Positions 9,848 through 19,247 are shown, counted from the stretch's first letter. The stretch is 64,000 nucleotides of DNA from Candidatus Thiodiazotropha endolucinida (GCF_001715975.1 NZ_MARB01000019.1:16402-80401), one strand, 5' to 3'. The notes: generated by a model from the sequence alone, not told the origin. Numbers and translations are program-made.

Positions 9848-10174
9848 ATGACAATTCATAACAGATTGATCACTTACATCGGCATCCTCGCCATCGCCCT
9901 GACGCCTTTTGCGGCACAGGCATTGGATGCGCCTGCTCTCTACCATGAACGTACTTGTATCGCATGCCACGGCGCAAACGGCAGAGAGCCGGTGATGGAT
10001 GAATATCCTAAATTAGCCGGGCAACCGGAACAGTATCTTCTGACACAGATGAAGGATATTAAAAGCGGATCGCGATCGAATGCTCACTCAATGGCCATGA
10101 AAAATGTAATGCACCTGATCAGTGATGAGGAGATGTCTGTACTGGCAGAATGGCTCGCGAAACTTCCCGAATAA
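9848..10174 (+). CDS. Small periplasmic cytochrome c (c553/class I)
   Basis: Monohaem cytochrome c of about 108 residues with a cleavable signal peptide (ITYIGILAIALTPFAAQA), haem motif CIACH, and the axial-Met region LISDEEMSVLAEWLAKL. The DEYPKLAGQPEQYLLTQMKD segment is typical of the c553/c4-half family. I chose the ATG at 9848 because the signal peptide begins there; the upstream ATG at 9818 would add ten odd residues. It is closely related to the second cytochrome at 11125, suggesting local duplication. It probably shuttles electrons in the periplasm. Confidence 0.9.
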   Translation: MTIHNRLITYIGILAIALTPFAAQALDAPALYHERTCIACHGANGREPVMDEYPKLAGQPEQYLLTQMKDIKSGSRSNAHSMAMKNVMHLISDEEMSVLAEWLAKLPE

Positions 10175-10212
10175 ACTTGCCTGCCGAATTCAAAGGGGGC
10201 AGATCGATGGGG

Positions 10213-10671
10213 TCAGCAACCCCAGGCCGCATCAACCAGAGAGGCGATCTGATTGTAATAGGCATCGCGATCCATACCAAGCACGGTGGCACCGAATATT
10301 TCTGCATCGTTTGCAGTGGCAAGATCGCCATAGTTAACCAGTACCAATTGATAGAGAATGAGCGCGGGTATATCGTCGTGTCGATTTTTGTAATAACTGT
10401 GCAACAAAATGGTGTAGCCATCTTCAGGATTATCAGAAACAGGCTCTGTTTTTCCGAACATGCCGGGTTCGATACCTTCGGATACAAACCTGATATTCAC
10501 GGGATAGCGAACCGATTTTCTATCTTCGAGCATGCTGAGCACCGTCCGATAATCGATCTCGTCACCGTAACGGGTTCGTATCTCTTTCGCCTTTTCAAGG
10601 GCATGCTGCGAAACCGCACTGTGTATAACCTTTCCCGCTCTTTTTTTAACCTTGGGTTTTTGTTGCGCCAT
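10213..10671 (-). CDS. Conserved-looking hypothetical protein
   Basis: 152 residues, not recognised. It has a basic N-terminus (KPKVKKRAGK), a helical middle and a globular C-terminal half rich in Asp and Tyr. No signal peptide, membrane segment or metal motif is visible. It lies on the opposite strand between two cytochrome c genes and is divergent from the next hypothetical gene, sharing a 38-base gap. Codon use looks native. Coding status rests on intact length and plausible composition. Confidence 0.65.
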   Translation of the reverse strand: MAQQKPKVKKRAGKVIHSAVSQHALEKAKEIRTRYGDEIDYRTVLSMLEDRKSVRYPVNIRFVSEGIEPGMFGKTEPVSDNPEDGYTILLHSYYKNRHDDIPALILYQLVLVNYGDLATANDAEIFGATVLGMDRDAYYNQIASLVDAAWGC

Positions 10672-10709
10672 GACAATAATATATTTGCTGTGATAACCAG
10701 GGATAGCCT

Positions 10710-11081
10710 ATGTCCGAATACTCACTGAAGTTTACCGAAGATCCTATAGAGGAATCCAGACAACGCACCATTGATGAGATCCATCAATTCATCAGGTCGA
10801 TGGATGGACGACCGCTCGCAGTGGTGACCCTGGACAATGAGCAGAGCGATCTTTGGGACTCGGAGGGAACGATCGACTACCAGGATATCTATGGACGACA
10901 AATCATCAGTCAAATTTCGGACGGCTCCACTGAAACCCTGCTGATCCGTAATAACGAAGGGTTTCCACTGGCGTTGGCGGCATTGAGCAGTGTTGACGGC
11001 TGGCAGGGGATCGGCATCGAGAAGCGTTTACGCTTCGAAGTGGCAAGGATGTTTCAGAATGATGAAACTGAATTCGAATGA
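10710..11081 (+). CDS. Hypothetical protein
   Basis: 123 residues, acidic and soluble, with no recognised family. Visible features are an N-terminal helix (ESRQRTIDEIHQFIRS), a beta-like core (PLAVVTLDNEQSDLWD) and a C-terminal basic helix (KRLRFEVARMF). It is divergent from the 10213-10671 gene and 43 bases upstream of the second small cytochrome c, so co-transcription with it is likely. Confidence 0.65.
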   Translation: MSEYSLKFTEDPIEESRQRTIDEIHQFIRSMDGRPLAVVTLDNEQSDLWDSEGTIDYQDIYGRQIISQISDGSTETLLIRNNEGFPLALAALSSVDGWQGIGIEKRLRFEVARMFQNDETEFE

Positions 11082-11124
11082 ACGAATACCTTCATACAAT
11101 ATACAAGGCCGGGAGGTCATAAAG

Positions 11125-11457
11125 ATGAAAAAATCGAGTTATATTGGGTTATATCTTTGCGGTCTCATTGCAACATCTCTGATATCCAGCGCATATGCCG
11201 AAACCGATAACATAGACAGTGCCAACCTCTACCTCGCCAAGGCATGTGCGGGATGCCACGGTGTTGATGGCCGCTCGCCTGTGGACCCATACTATCCGAA
11301 GATCGCTGGACAGAATGAAGGTTACCTCTACAATCAATTGCGTGACATGAAGAACGGCAGCCGCAACAACAGCCAATCGAATATTATGAAAGGCATCATG
11401 ACTGCCGTCAGCGAAAAGGAGATGCGTGCAATCGCAGCATGGCTTGCGAAACAGTAG
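11125..11457 (+). CDS. Small periplasmic cytochrome c (c553/class I), second copy
   Basis: 110-residue monohaem cytochrome c with signal peptide (YIGLYLCGLIATSLISSAYA), haem motif CAGCH and the same YPKIAGQNEGYLYNQLRDMKNG core as the 9848 gene. The axial Met is expected in the MKGIMTAVSEKEM region. The start at 11125 has a strong GGGAGG nine bases upstream; a longer frame opening at 10990 overlaps the preceding gene and is not used. It is probably a paralogous electron carrier for the NrfD operon products. Confidence 0.9.
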   Translation: MKKSSYIGLYLCGLIATSLISSAYAETDNIDSANLYLAKACAGCHGVDGRSPVDPYYPKIAGQNEGYLYNQLRDMKNGSRNNSQSNIMKGIMTAVSEKEMRAIAAWLAKQ

Positions 11458-11509
11458 TCATGAGGGGTACTGCACTTCACAGACCAGGGCCGGCACGGCG
11501 TCGGGAAGC

Positions 11510-11525
11510 GTGTTAACAGGCCTTA
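11510..11525 (-). repeat. Dispersed repeat, copy at the nudB stop codon
   Basis: On the minus strand this reads TAAGGCCTGTTAACAC, with the TAA being the nudB stop. It is a short, diverged copy of the family also seen at 14824, 19034, 26008, 38786 and 56297. Confidence 0.6.
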
Positions 11526-11966
11526 AGCGGTTTCGCCGAAAAGATGTCGAATCGCTTTCCGGTTGGTCCATGATGACGCCAAGCGAAGGGCTTGTGCATA
11601 GGAGACCCAGCGATAATCTGCATGTTCCTGTCGGTGAAGCCTGGGCTGCCGCCTGAAGGGCAACATCACCGCAAACCAGTGCTCGGTATTGGTGTGGGTG
11701 TTTGCCGCATAGCGTGAGCGCCAGGCGGGAAGGATAGGAAAGATCTCCTGACAGGCAAGATCGAACAAGGCCCCGCCGGCCATAATCCCGGTCTCCTCGT
11801 AGAGTTCCCGACGCGCAGCCTGAGCGGCGGATTCTCCCCACTCCAGGCTACCGGTCACTGACTGCCAGAAATCCCCGGGGCGGGTTCGACGCAGCATCAA
11901 TATGTCACCCGCTGTGGTATAGACCACAACCAGGACCGATTCGGGGCGTTTATTTGCTTTCTTCAC
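11523..11966 (-). CDS. nudB: Dihydroneopterin triphosphate pyrophosphohydrolase, Nudix family
   Basis: 147-residue Nudix hydrolase that removes pyrophosphate from dihydroneopterin triphosphate in folate synthesis. The Nudix box is seen as [17 protein letters not shown] followed by YEETGI, with all catalytic Glu positions present. [18 protein letters not shown] and [13 protein letters not shown] match NudB. It starts with GTG and overlaps the end of aspS by 17 bases, the usual aspS-nudB arrangement. Its stop codon merges with a dispersed repeat. Confidence 0.92.
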   Translation of the reverse strand: MKKANKRPESVLVVVYTTAGDILMLRRTRPGDFWQSVTGSLEWGESAAQAARRELYEETGIMAGGALFDLACQEIFPILPAWRSRYAANTHTNTEHWFAVMLPFRRQPRLHRQEHADYRWVSYAQALRLASSWTNRKAIRHLFGETA

Positions 11967-13737
11967 TAACCGGTTTTCTAACCCGGATCGAGAGTTCCCG
12001 CAACTGGTCGGCGCCCACTTCCGAAGGTGCGGCGGTGAGCAGGCACGCCGCCGTCTGGGTCTTCGGGAAGGCCATCACTTCCCTGATCGAGGCCGAGTCG
12101 GTTAGCAACATGACCAGACGATCGAGACCGAAGGCCAGACCACCGTGGGGTGGACAACCGTATTGCAGGGCGGACAACAGAAAGCCGAACTTCTCCTCGG
12201 CCTCATCTTCGCTGATCTCCAACAGCTCAAAGATCTTCTGCTGTACCTCCTGCTGGTGGATACGAATGGAACCGCCACCCAACTCAACACCGTTCATGAC
12301 CATGTCGTAGGCCCGAGATTTACAGGCCCCGGGATTGCTCTCGAGCACATCGAGCTGATCCAGCTTGGGTGAGGTAAACGGGTGGTGCAAGGGTGTCCAG
12401 CGGTCATGCTGTTCGTCCCATTCGAACATCGGGAAATCGACCACCCAGAGTGGCTGCCACTCGCCCTGTAACAGTTCCAGGTCATGCCCCAACTTGACCC
12501 GCAGGGCTCCCAAGGATTCGTTCACCACATGACGCTTGTCGGCACCAAAGAAGATCAGGTCACCGTCTTCGGCATCGGTACGTTGCAGTATCGCTTCGGC
12601 CACCTCATCCGGGAGGAACTTGAGGATTGGCGATTGCAAACCCTCGACACCCTTGGCGATCTCATTGACCTTGATATAGGCCAGCCCCTTGGCGCCGTAG
12701 ATCGCCACGAACTTGGTGTATTCATCGATCTGTTTACGGCTGAGGGAACTTCCCCCGGGCACCTTCAAAGCCGCCACGCGGCCCTTGGGGTCCTTCGCAG
12801 GACCGGAAAAGACCTTGAATTCGACCTCTTTCATCAGGTCCCGCAGATCCACCAACTCAAGGGGTACTCGAAGGTCGGGACGATCCGATCCATATCGCTC
12901 CATCGACTCGTCATAACTCATGCGCGGAAAGGGATTCGGCAGATCCACATCCAGTATCTCTTTATAGAGTTGACGAATCATCTCTTCATTAAGCTGGATG
13001 ATTTCATCCTCGTCGAGAAAAGAGGTCTCTATATCGAGCTGGGTAAACTCCGGCTGCCGGTCGGCGCGCAAATCCTCGTCGCGAAAACAGCGCACGATCT
13101 GATAGTAGCGATCCATGCCCGACATCATCAGCAGCTGTTTGAAGAGTTGCGGTGACTGAGGCAATGCAAAAAAGGAACCGGGGTGGGTACGGCTGGGGAC
13201 CAGATAATCACGTGCGCCTTCCGGGGTCGCTTTGGTAAGCATCGGTGTTTCGATGTCCAGGAATCCGCTATCATCCAGGAAGCGGCGCAATACCTGGGTA
13301 ACCTGAGCCCGGGTGCGGATCTTCTCCAGCATCTCGGGACGACGCAGGTCGATATAACGGTAGCGCAGCCGTATCTCTTCCGAGGCGTTTTCATGTTCAT
13401 CGAGCTGAAACGGTGGCGTTTCGGCACGATTCAGCACCTCCAGCTCCAACCCCAGGATCTCGATCTCGCCGGTGGGCAGATCGGGATTGACCGTACCTTC
13501 AGGCCTGGCCCTCACACGTCCTTTGATGCGCAGCACATATTCATTGCGCACATGCTCGGCGACACTGAAAACATCCGGCAGGTCAGGATCATAGACCACC
13601 TGAACAAGACCCTCCCGATCCCGCAGATCGATAAAAATGACCCCACCATGATCCCGTCTTCGATGTACCCAACCACAAAGTTCTACTTCCTGGTCGATAT
13701 GAGAGCTGTTGATCTGTCCACAATAGTGACTGCGCAT
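11950..13737 (-). CDS. aspS: Aspartyl-tRNA synthetase
   Basis: Class II synthetase of 595 residues, the length of the bacterial type with an inserted GAD domain. It opens [20 protein letters not shown] and shows the anticodon-binding OB fold ([19 protein letters not shown]), motif 2 ([18 protein letters not shown]) and motif 3 ([14 protein letters not shown]). It charges tRNA-Asp, possibly also tRNA-Asn if this organism is non-discriminating; that cannot be settled here. First of the aspS-nudB pair, downstream of the DUF502 and fmdB genes. Confidence 0.97.
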   Translation of the reverse strand: MRSHYCGQINSSHIDQEVELCGWVHRRRDHGGVIFIDLRDREGLVQVVYDPDLPDVFSVAEHVRNEYVLRIKGRVRARPEGTVNPDLPTGEIEILGLELEVLNRAETPPFQLDEHENASEEIRLRYRYIDLRRPEMLEKIRTRAQVTQVLRRFLDDSGFLDIETPMLTKATPEGARDYLVPSRTHPGSFFALPQSPQLFKQLLMMSGMDRYYQIVRCFRDEDLRADRQPEFTQLDIETSFLDEDEIIQLNEEMIRQLYKEILDVDLPNPFPRMSYDESMERYGSDRPDLRVPLELVDLRDLMKEVEFKVFSGPAKDPKGRVAALKVPGGSSLSRKQIDEYTKFVAIYGAKGLAYIKVNEIAKGVEGLQSPILKFLPDEVAEAILQRTDAEDGDLIFFGADKRHVVNESLGALRVKLGHDLELLQGEWQPLWVVDFPMFEWDEQHDRWTPLHHPFTSPKLDQLDVLESNPGACKSRAYDMVMNGVELGGGSIRIHQQEVQQKIFELLEISEDEAEEKFGFLLSALQYGCPPHGGLAFGLDRLVMLLTDSASIREVMAFPKTQTAACLLTAAPSEVGADQLRELSIRVRKPVSEESK

Positions 13738-13796
13738 GGAATATTCCTGTGAGAATCCGCGATATTAATCCGGCAACCGGTTAAAAGGCGGGAATG

Positions 13797-14423
13797 TTAC
13801 GGCTTGACCTCAGACTCTGCAAGCCCATCGCCCGGATTGACCGCACCCATGGAGAGGAGCATCTTCAATCCCTCATCGACACTCATATCCAAATCCCGTA
13901 TATCTTCTTTCGGTACCAGTACAAAATAACCGCCTGTCGGGTTCGGCGTGGTGGGTATATAGACGTTGACCACATCCCGGCCGGTCGCCTGCTGTACCGC
14001 CCCACTCTCTTCGCTGGTCAAAAAAGCCAGCGTCCAGAGTCCACGCCGGGGAAACTCGACCAAAACCACTTTGCGAAACGATTTACCTTTGTCGGCAAAC
14101 ATGGTTTCGACCATCTGTTTGACAGCGGAGTAGACAGATCTGACCAGTGGAATCCGGGCCAGCAGCCCCTCCCACATGCTTACCACTTTTCGCCCGAACA
14201 GATTGGCGGCCACCAATCCGGTAAGGAGCAGAATCAGCAGGGAGAGCAGAACCCCCAGTCCCGGAATATGGAAACCGAACAGATTATCGGGGCGATAGGC
14301 CTCAGGCAGCAGTAATAGACTGTTGTCCATCCAGCTGACCAATAAATTGATGACAAGAAAGGTGGCCCCAAGGGGCAACCACACCAACAGACCGGCCACC
14401 AGATAGCGGCGAAGGAAGCTCAT
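13797..14423 (-). CDS. DUF502 family membrane protein
   Basis: 208 residues of the DUF502 family, whose role is unknown. There are two hydrophobic segments (YLVAGLLVWLPLGATFLVIN and LGVLLSLLILLLTGLVAANL) and the family region RIPLVRSVYSAVKQ. A soluble C-terminal half includes the conserved NPTGGYFVLVPKED. It sits between fmdB and aspS, an order widely conserved in Gammaproteobacteria. Confidence 0.9.
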   Translation of the reverse strand: MSFLRRYLVAGLLVWLPLGATFLVINLLVSWMDNSLLLLPEAYRPDNLFGFHIPGLGVLLSLLILLLTGLVAANLFGRKVVSMWEGLLARIPLVRSVYSAVKQMVETMFADKGKSFRKVVLVEFPRRGLWTLAFLTSEESGAVQQATGRDVVNVYIPTTPNPTGGYFVLVPKEDIRDLDMSVDEGLKMLLSMGAVNPGDGLAESEVKP

Positions 14424-14442
14424 TTAACAATCCACCGGGTGC

Positions 14443-14727
14443 TTAATGGCACCCGCAGGAACCGCCACTGCAACTGGCCGGTTTGGTTTCGCTCTTGGCA
14501 GCTTCCTTCTCACTGCCTCCGCCATCATGGACGTTTTTCTTACTCCCGTTCTTAAAATCGGTTTCATACCAACCGCTTCCCTTGAGATGGAAAGCAGCTG
14601 CCGAGATAACTTTCTTGAGGCTATCACTCTTACATTCCGGACATTCGGAAAGCGCTTGGTCGCTCATTTTCTGGATGACTTCCAGCTGATGATCACAAGC
14701 CTCACAACGATATTCATAGATGGGCAT
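14443..14727 (-). CDS. FmdB-family zinc-ribbon protein
   Basis: 94-residue putative regulatory protein of the FmdB family. The N-terminus MPIYEYRCEACDHQLEVIQK supplies CxxC and a second CPEC pair follows, making a zinc ribbon. The tail is low-complexity, Lys/Ser/Gly-rich, ending in a Cys/Gly cluster (SCSGGSCGCH). ATG at 14727 is preferred to the GTG one codon upstream because the family starts MPIYEY. Upstream of DUF502 and aspS. Confidence 0.9.
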   Translation of the reverse strand: MPIYEYRCEACDHQLEVIQKMSDQALSECPECKSDSLKKVISAAAFHLKGSGWYETDFKNGSKKNVHDGGGSEKEAAKSETKPASCSGGSCGCH

Positions 14728-14823
14728 CACAGGTTCCTCAATCGCTCTGTTGCGGCGGCATCGATGGTATCAGCGCCGCTGAATCGGGGAATCCTACCAT
14801 ATTGGGGGTGATAAACGACATTT

Positions 14824-14856
14824 TAGGGCCTGTTAACACTAATCCAATCGGCCCTG
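14824..14856 (+). repeat. Dispersed repeat, TAGGGCCTGTTAACA family
   Basis: Reads TAGGGCCTGTTAACACTAAT, then CCAAT and a closing GGCCCTG whose complement matches the start, so the unit can fold into a hairpin. It lies between fmdB and the PilZ gene. The next 40 bases resemble the sequence after the 19034 copy, so the repeat may belong to a longer element. Confidence 0.7.
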
Positions 14857-14911
14857 TTGCCTCTGAAAAAGCGCCCAGAGTCATGCTCAATACGCAGCCA
14901 GCAACGGTGAA

Positions 14912-15529
14912 TCAGTCGTTCTGCTGATCCAACTGCTCTCTACGTTGACGCAACATCTCACCCTGGCGCCTTGTGATGTGGCGGATCAAGGCATCCTGAT
15001 CACTATTGCGGATGAGCGTGAAATTTATCCTGGTATGGAAGGGATAGGCCGCATCTCCACCGATTGCCTCTTCGATACCAACCACCTCGCCGTAGGCCAC
15101 CACACCGGTAAATGAGGGCAACAGCAGCAGTTTTATCTCAATCAGGTCACCCACTTCCAACTTCTCGGTGATATCCATGGCAATGCCACCGGCACTCAGG
15201 TTAACCGAATGGGAGGGTCGATTCAGCAACTCATTTTCCTGTGCGAGGAAACTTTGTCCCAGTAAATTGATCTTGTCATCCAACGCCTTGAGATAGTCGG
15301 CAATATCAGGATCCCGCTGCTCGATACGGTGCAGGGGTGCGGACAGGTGCTGGCTGATGGTCTGTAGCCGGGTCATTACCGTGAATCTGTCTGTTCCCTG
15401 CAATTTGTCGTCGATGCTTTCAGGTAGCTCATTCAGGGTGATCACACGATAGCTGACCTGTATCGAATCATCGATGCGAAAAAACTCTCTGCGTTCATCC
15501 TGTGTTATTGCCTTTTCATTCTTCGTCAT
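14912..15529 (-). CDS. PilZ-domain protein
   Basis: 205-residue protein. The N-terminus (DERREFFRIDDSIQVSYRV) carries the RxxxR-type PilZ opening, and a central SVNLSAGGIAMDI is close to the D/NxSxxG c-di-GMP-binding motif. A helical linker separates the two. It probably reads c-di-GMP for motility or surface control, consistent with the flagellar stator-type genes upstream on the same strand, 26 bases away. Confidence 0.85.
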   Translation of the reverse strand: MTKNEKAITQDERREFFRIDDSIQVSYRVITLNELPESIDDKLQGTDRFTVMTRLQTISQHLSAPLHRIEQRDPDIADYLKALDDKINLLGQSFLAQENELLNRPSHSVNLSAGGIAMDITEKLEVGDLIEIKLLLLPSFTGVVAYGEVVGIEEAIGGDAAYPFHTRINFTLIRNSDQDALIRHITRRQGEMLRQRREQLDQQND

Positions 15530-15555
15530 CTATCAGCACTCCTCTCCAGCTTACA

Positions 15556-16440
15556 CTATTGCTCACTGGCCTTGATCACTTCACCGCTATCCTCATCCTC
15601 ACCACGCTGAATCACAAGCTCGACACGCCTGTTCTGCGCCCTGTTTTCACTCGTATCATTGACTACCAGTGGTTGAGAATCGGCATACCCCTGGATCAGA
15701 AAGCGACCTTCATCAATGGCCGCATTACTCAGCATGGCGTGCACAACAGTCACCGCCCTGGCAGATGAGAGTTCCCAATTCGAGCGAAAGCGCCGGGTGG
15801 AAATTGGGATGTTGTCAGTATGACCGGCAACAATGATCTTACCAGGTGTGTTGGCTATAACATCGGTAATCTTTGAGATCACTTCGAAGAAATCGGGGTT
15901 GAGAGTCGCCCGACCCGATGGAAATGAACCCTTTTCCTGGATGCGAATGATAATTTTTGTATCCTCCGTCTCCACATCCAGCAATCCTTCCGAAATTTCG
16001 CTGTCCAGCATCTCCTGCAGCTCTTCTGCCTGCTCCTCGACCTCTTCCTCAATCTGAGCCTGCATCGCGGCCTTTGCCACGTCGATATCGAGATCCTGCT
16101 GCTCTTCGGCCTCGCTACGCTGATCCTCACTCTGCAGAAAATCCTTTTCCACATCCGTAGTCTGCTGGCGGAGCTCTTCTATCGGCGTCGGTTCCGGCTT
16201 TCCCGGGCTGAATTCCTGCATGACCACACTGGTACCCTTGACGACATCCATTACCGGGATTTCACGCTGGACACCGAAGGCATCCTTCATCGATTCGGCC
16301 ATTTTCTTGAAACGTGCGGCATCGATCTCCGCGAAGGAGAGCAGCAAAACGAAGAAACACATCAGCAATGACATCAGATCGGCAAAGGTCGCCAACCACG
16401 GAGGAAGTCCGTCAGGGCATTTCGGGCATTCGTCCGCCAT
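15556..16440 (-). CDS. motB: MotB/PomB-type stator protein with OmpA domain
   Basis: 294-residue stator B subunit. A single N-terminal membrane segment with the channel Asp sits in PPWLATFADLMSLLMCFFVLL, including the AD of the plug and channel motif. A long acidic, Gln/Glu-rich coiled-coil-like stretch (residues about 85-145) follows, then the OmpA-like peptidoglycan-binding domain (GHTDNIPIST, NWELSSARA, GYADSQPLV). It would anchor the flagellar stator to the wall. Downstream of and nearly touching the interrupted motA, so its function depends on whether motA is read. Confidence 0.92.
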   Translation of the reverse strand: MADECPKCPDGLPPWLATFADLMSLLMCFFVLLLSFAEIDAARFKKMAESMKDAFGVQREIPVMDVVKGTSVVMQEFSPGKPEPTPIEELRQQTTDVEKDFLQSEDQRSEAEEQQDLDIDVAKAAMQAQIEEEVEEQAEELQEMLDSEISEGLLDVETEDTKIIIRIQEKGSFPSGRATLNPDFFEVISKITDVIANTPGKIIVAGHTDNIPISTRRFRSNWELSSARAVTVVHAMLSNAAIDEGRFLIQGYADSQPLVVNDTSENRAQNRRVELVIQRGEDEDSGEVIKASEQ

Positions 16441-16444
16441 CTGG

Positions 16445-17203
16445 TCAGGCTTCCTGAACCGGACGCTTACCGGTTGGGAGATAGGTGCTCAAAAGCTGTT
16501 CCAGCACCCGTGGATTCATACCTTCCTGGATGCCAGAGATTGTTTCCATGATCAGTGACTTGTTGGTCTTCTCCATCGCACTGGCCCGGGCAAGCTTGTC
16601 GGAAATGGGTTGAGCGAAGGCATTCGCGATAACGGCACCATAGAGTGTTGTCAGCAAGGCGACTGCCATGGCGGGCCCGATACTGGCCGGATCCGACATG
16701 TTCGCCAGCATCTGTACCAAACCTACCAGGGTACCGATCATTCCCATTGCCGGCGCCATGGTAGCCATATTCTTGAACATAGTCTGGCCGACCTCGTGGC
16801 GCTGAATTGTCAGATCGATATCCTTGCTCAACAACTTATTGACCAACACCGGATCGTGACCATCCACGCACAGACCGATACCTTGCTGCAGGAAAGGATT
16901 GCCGATCTCCTGCCCTTCCAAGGCCAGTAATCAGTTTTTCCGCGCAATGTCTGCCAGCTCAACCGCCTCTTCAATGAGTTTCTTAGGGTCGTCGGTCTTG
17001 TAGAAAAAGGCCTTCATTCCGATACTGAAGGAGCCGAGAAAATCACCCAGGGAGACCTGCATCAATGTCACCATGAATGTTCCCCCTACAACAATCAATA
17101 GGGACGGAATATTCACAAACAGCATCACATCGCCACCCGACGCAATTGCCCCGATAATGATGCCGAAACCACCCAATAGGCCAACCAGAGTAGCAATATC
17201 CAC
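16445..17203 (-). pseudogene. motA: MotA/PomA stator gene interrupted by an in-frame TGA
   Basis: Together the two halves make a full-length PomA/MotA of 252 codons. The first 90 codons (MDIATLVGLLGGFGIIIGA to ELADIARKN) are followed by TGA at 16931-16933, then in the same frame LLALEGQEIGNPFLQQG to the natural end. Homologues read ARKxGLLALEGQE, so TGA stands where a Gly codon (GGA) is expected, a one-base change. There is no frameshift. It could be a recent null mutation, a sequencing error, or recoded UGA. The transmembrane pairs and cytoplasmic domain are otherwise intact, with little decay in the second half. Confidence 0.85.
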
Positions 17204-17458
17204 AGACTATTTCTCCGAATCCCCGTTGCTTATTTATGCATCTTTGAGAAGCTGGCCGAGAGCAACCCGTCCCGGGTCGATCACAGGCGTTGCGCTAAGA
17301 TTCCAATCTGTTTGTTTTAGCGGTAGGAAATGGGCAAACTTTAATTCCTCAAGGACCTTAGTTGCTCACTCCGTAAGTCGTTTGAATCAGCATTGGATTG
17401 CTATAAACCACACTATCATGAGCAGAATTGTTGCAAAAAAATTTACAATACCGCCCAT

Positions 17459-18307
17459 ATGTCAAATGAAAAAAGTGTACTCATAACCGGCTGTTCCAGC
17501 GGTATCGGTCATTGCGTCGCAGCCGGACTGAAAAACCGCGGTTACCGTGTCTTCGCCAGTGCCCGCAAAGAGCAGGATGTGGCCGATTTGCAGCAACAGG
17601 GATTCGAATCACTCCAGCTCGATCTCGATGACAGCAGTTCCATCGATCAGGCCGTGGAGCAGGTGTTAAAAAGAACCGACGGACACCTCTATGGCCTCTT
17701 CAACAATGGCGCATACGGTCAGCCCGGAGCGGTTGAGGATCTGAGCCGGGAAGCGTTGCGGCGACAATTTGAGACCAATCTGTTCGGCTGGCATGAGCTG
17801 ACCTGCCGGATCATACCCACTATGCGCAGACAGGGTGAGGGTCGAATCATTCAGAACAGTTCCATTCTGGGTTTTATCACTCTGCCCTATCGTGGGGCCT
17901 ACGTGGCCAGTAAATATGCCCTGGAGGGATTGAGCGACACGCTGCGCTTGGAGCTTGTGGGGAGCGGTATTCACGTCTCGCTGATTGAACCGGGACCGAT
18001 CGAAAGCAAATTTCGGGAAAATGCCCATAGAATGTTTCAAAAACATATCGACAGCCTACATTCAGTCCACCGGCAGTACTACCAATCTTTAATAAATCGT
18101 CTCGAAAAACAAGGACCTGCCGCTCCCTTTACCCTACCGGCGGAAGCGGTTTTGGAAAAGGTCATCCATGCCCTGCAAAGCAACAGGCCCAAACCGCGCT
18201 ATCACGTCACCTTTCCTACCCACCTGTTCGCACTACTACGGCGACTGCTCAGCAGTCGCGCCATGGATCGCACCCTTCTCAGGGTCGGGGGGAGCGGCAG
18301 ACGCTGA
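17459..18307 (+). CDS. Short-chain dehydrogenase/reductase
   Basis: 282-residue classical SDR oxidoreductase. It has the NAD(P) motif TGCSSGIG near the N-terminus, NNGAYG in place of NNAG, Ser in QNSSILGF and the catalytic YVASK (YxxxK). The substrate is unknown; length and the C-terminal Arg-rich tail resemble SDRs annotated as retinol- or lipid-type dehydrogenases. The ATG at 17459 was chosen because MSNEKSVLITG puts the Rossmann motif at the usual distance. The 255 bases before it show nothing else. Confidence 0.88.
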   Translation: MSNEKSVLITGCSSGIGHCVAAGLKNRGYRVFASARKEQDVADLQQQGFESLQLDLDDSSSIDQAVEQVLKRTDGHLYGLFNNGAYGQPGAVEDLSREALRRQFETNLFGWHELTCRIIPTMRRQGEGRIIQNSSILGFITLPYRGAYVASKYALEGLSDTLRLELVGSGIHVSLIEPGPIESKFRENAHRMFQKHIDSLHSVHRQYYQSLINRLEKQGPAAPFTLPAEAVLEKVIHALQSNRPKPRYHVTFPTHLFALLRRLLSSRAMDRTLLRVGGSGRR

Positions 18308-18397
18308 TAAGGCCATCAAAGATTCCAGGTTGAAGCGGGAAGCCTTTGTGTGACATCATCCTTGCCCCTTATCTAACCTTGTTGGCCTGCATGTATT

Positions 18398-19036
18398 ATG
18401 TCGAGTGAGAGCCCAACCCCCATTGAGATCAATTTACACCAAAAGTCCCGCCTCCTGGTCCTGCGCTTTTCCGATGGAATGAGTTTTGAGCTCCCCTGCG
18501 AGTATCTGCGTGTCTTCTCCACAGCGGCGGAGGTCAAAGCAAGTGACGCACCCGTCATAGGAAAGGAGTCGGTCAACATTAAAAAAATCGAGCCTCAGGG
18601 CCAGTATGCGATTCGCCTTATCTTCGACGACGGACACGATACCGGGATCTACTCTTGGGAAACACTCTATCAGTTGGGTGTCGAGCAAGAGAAAAACTGG
18701 AACAGCTATCTCAAAACATTAGAAACCATAGGCTATACACGCCGGGAAAAGGGTCAGGGAGAACGCAAGATCAAGCTCTACTATTTCTCCTGGTTGGCCA
18801 ATAAAACGGGTAGAGAGAGTGAAGAACTGGTATTGCCACCTTCAGTGACAACCATTTCTGAGCTACTGAAGCTACTCAGAAACCGTCGGCATCAGGTCGC
18901 TCAAGTCTTTGATGAATCGCTTTTAAGACCTACGATCAACAAGCAGTTTGCCGAGTTTTTCAGCCGCCTTGAAGATGGCGACGAGGTTGCATTGATACCC
19001 AATCGTCCGACACCACCCGCAACACCTGATCTGTAG
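18398..19036 (+). CDS. Fusion of DUF971 domain and MoaD/ThiS-like ubiquitin fold
   Basis: 212 residues. Residues 1-115 match DUF971 (LVLRFSDGMSFELPCEYLRV, IYSWETLYQLG), a domain shared with the N-terminus of gamma-butyrobetaine hydroxylases and linked to iron-sulfur or metal handling. Residues about 125-205 look like a MoaD-type beta-grasp domain (KIKLYYFSWLANKTGRESEE through RLEDGDEVALIPN). The C-terminal Gly-Gly needed for adenylation by MoeB/ThiF enzymes is absent; the chain ends PATPDL. The stop codon TAG is the first triplet of a dispersed repeat, so the tail may have been altered by its insertion. Confidence 0.8.
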   Translation: MSSESPTPIEINLHQKSRLLVLRFSDGMSFELPCEYLRVFSTAAEVKASDAPVIGKESVNIKKIEPQGQYAIRLIFDDGHDTGIYSWETLYQLGVEQEKNWNSYLKTLETIGYTRREKGQGERKIKLYYFSWLANKTGRESEELVLPPSVTTISELLKLLRNRRHQVAQVFDESLLRPTINKQFAEFFSRLEDGDEVALIPNRPTPPATPDL

Positions 19037-19058
19037 GGCCTGTTAACACCAATCCGAT
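19034..19058 (+). repeat. Dispersed repeat, copy at a gene stop codon
   Basis: TAGGGCCTGTTAACACCAAT; its TAG is the stop of the DUF971 fusion gene. The sequence after it (to about 19100) is related to that after the 14824 copy. Confidence 0.7.
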
Positions 19059-19167
19059 TGGTACCATTGTAACTGAACAAACGCCAATCAAGCTGCAAGC
19101 AGAGCGGTTTGGTGATTCTAAATGTACCACGAGCAACACCGCACCGAGTGGCGCTTTTCAGGCATAT

Positions 19168-19247
19168 CCCAAGGGCACTTCCTTCGGGGCGCACCCCAAG
19201 GGCACTTCCTTCGGGGCGCACCCCAAGGGCACTTCCTTCGGGGCGTA
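19168..19247. repeat. Three tandem copies of a 27-bp unit
   Basis: The core AAGGGCACTTCCTTCGGGGC recurs at 19171, 19198 and 19225 with period 27. Each unit is itself a GC-rich imperfect hairpin (CCCCAAGG against CCTTCGGGG). It lies in the 288-base gap between the DUF971 fusion and gspC, converging on the gspC stop, so it may act in transcript termination or be a mobile palindromic repeat. Confidence 0.85.

Noticed and set aside
19168-19247. Possible CRISPR-like array
   Set aside because: The 27-base units are directly adjacent with no spacers; it is a simple tandem repeat. No CRISPR array or cas gene was seen in the window.
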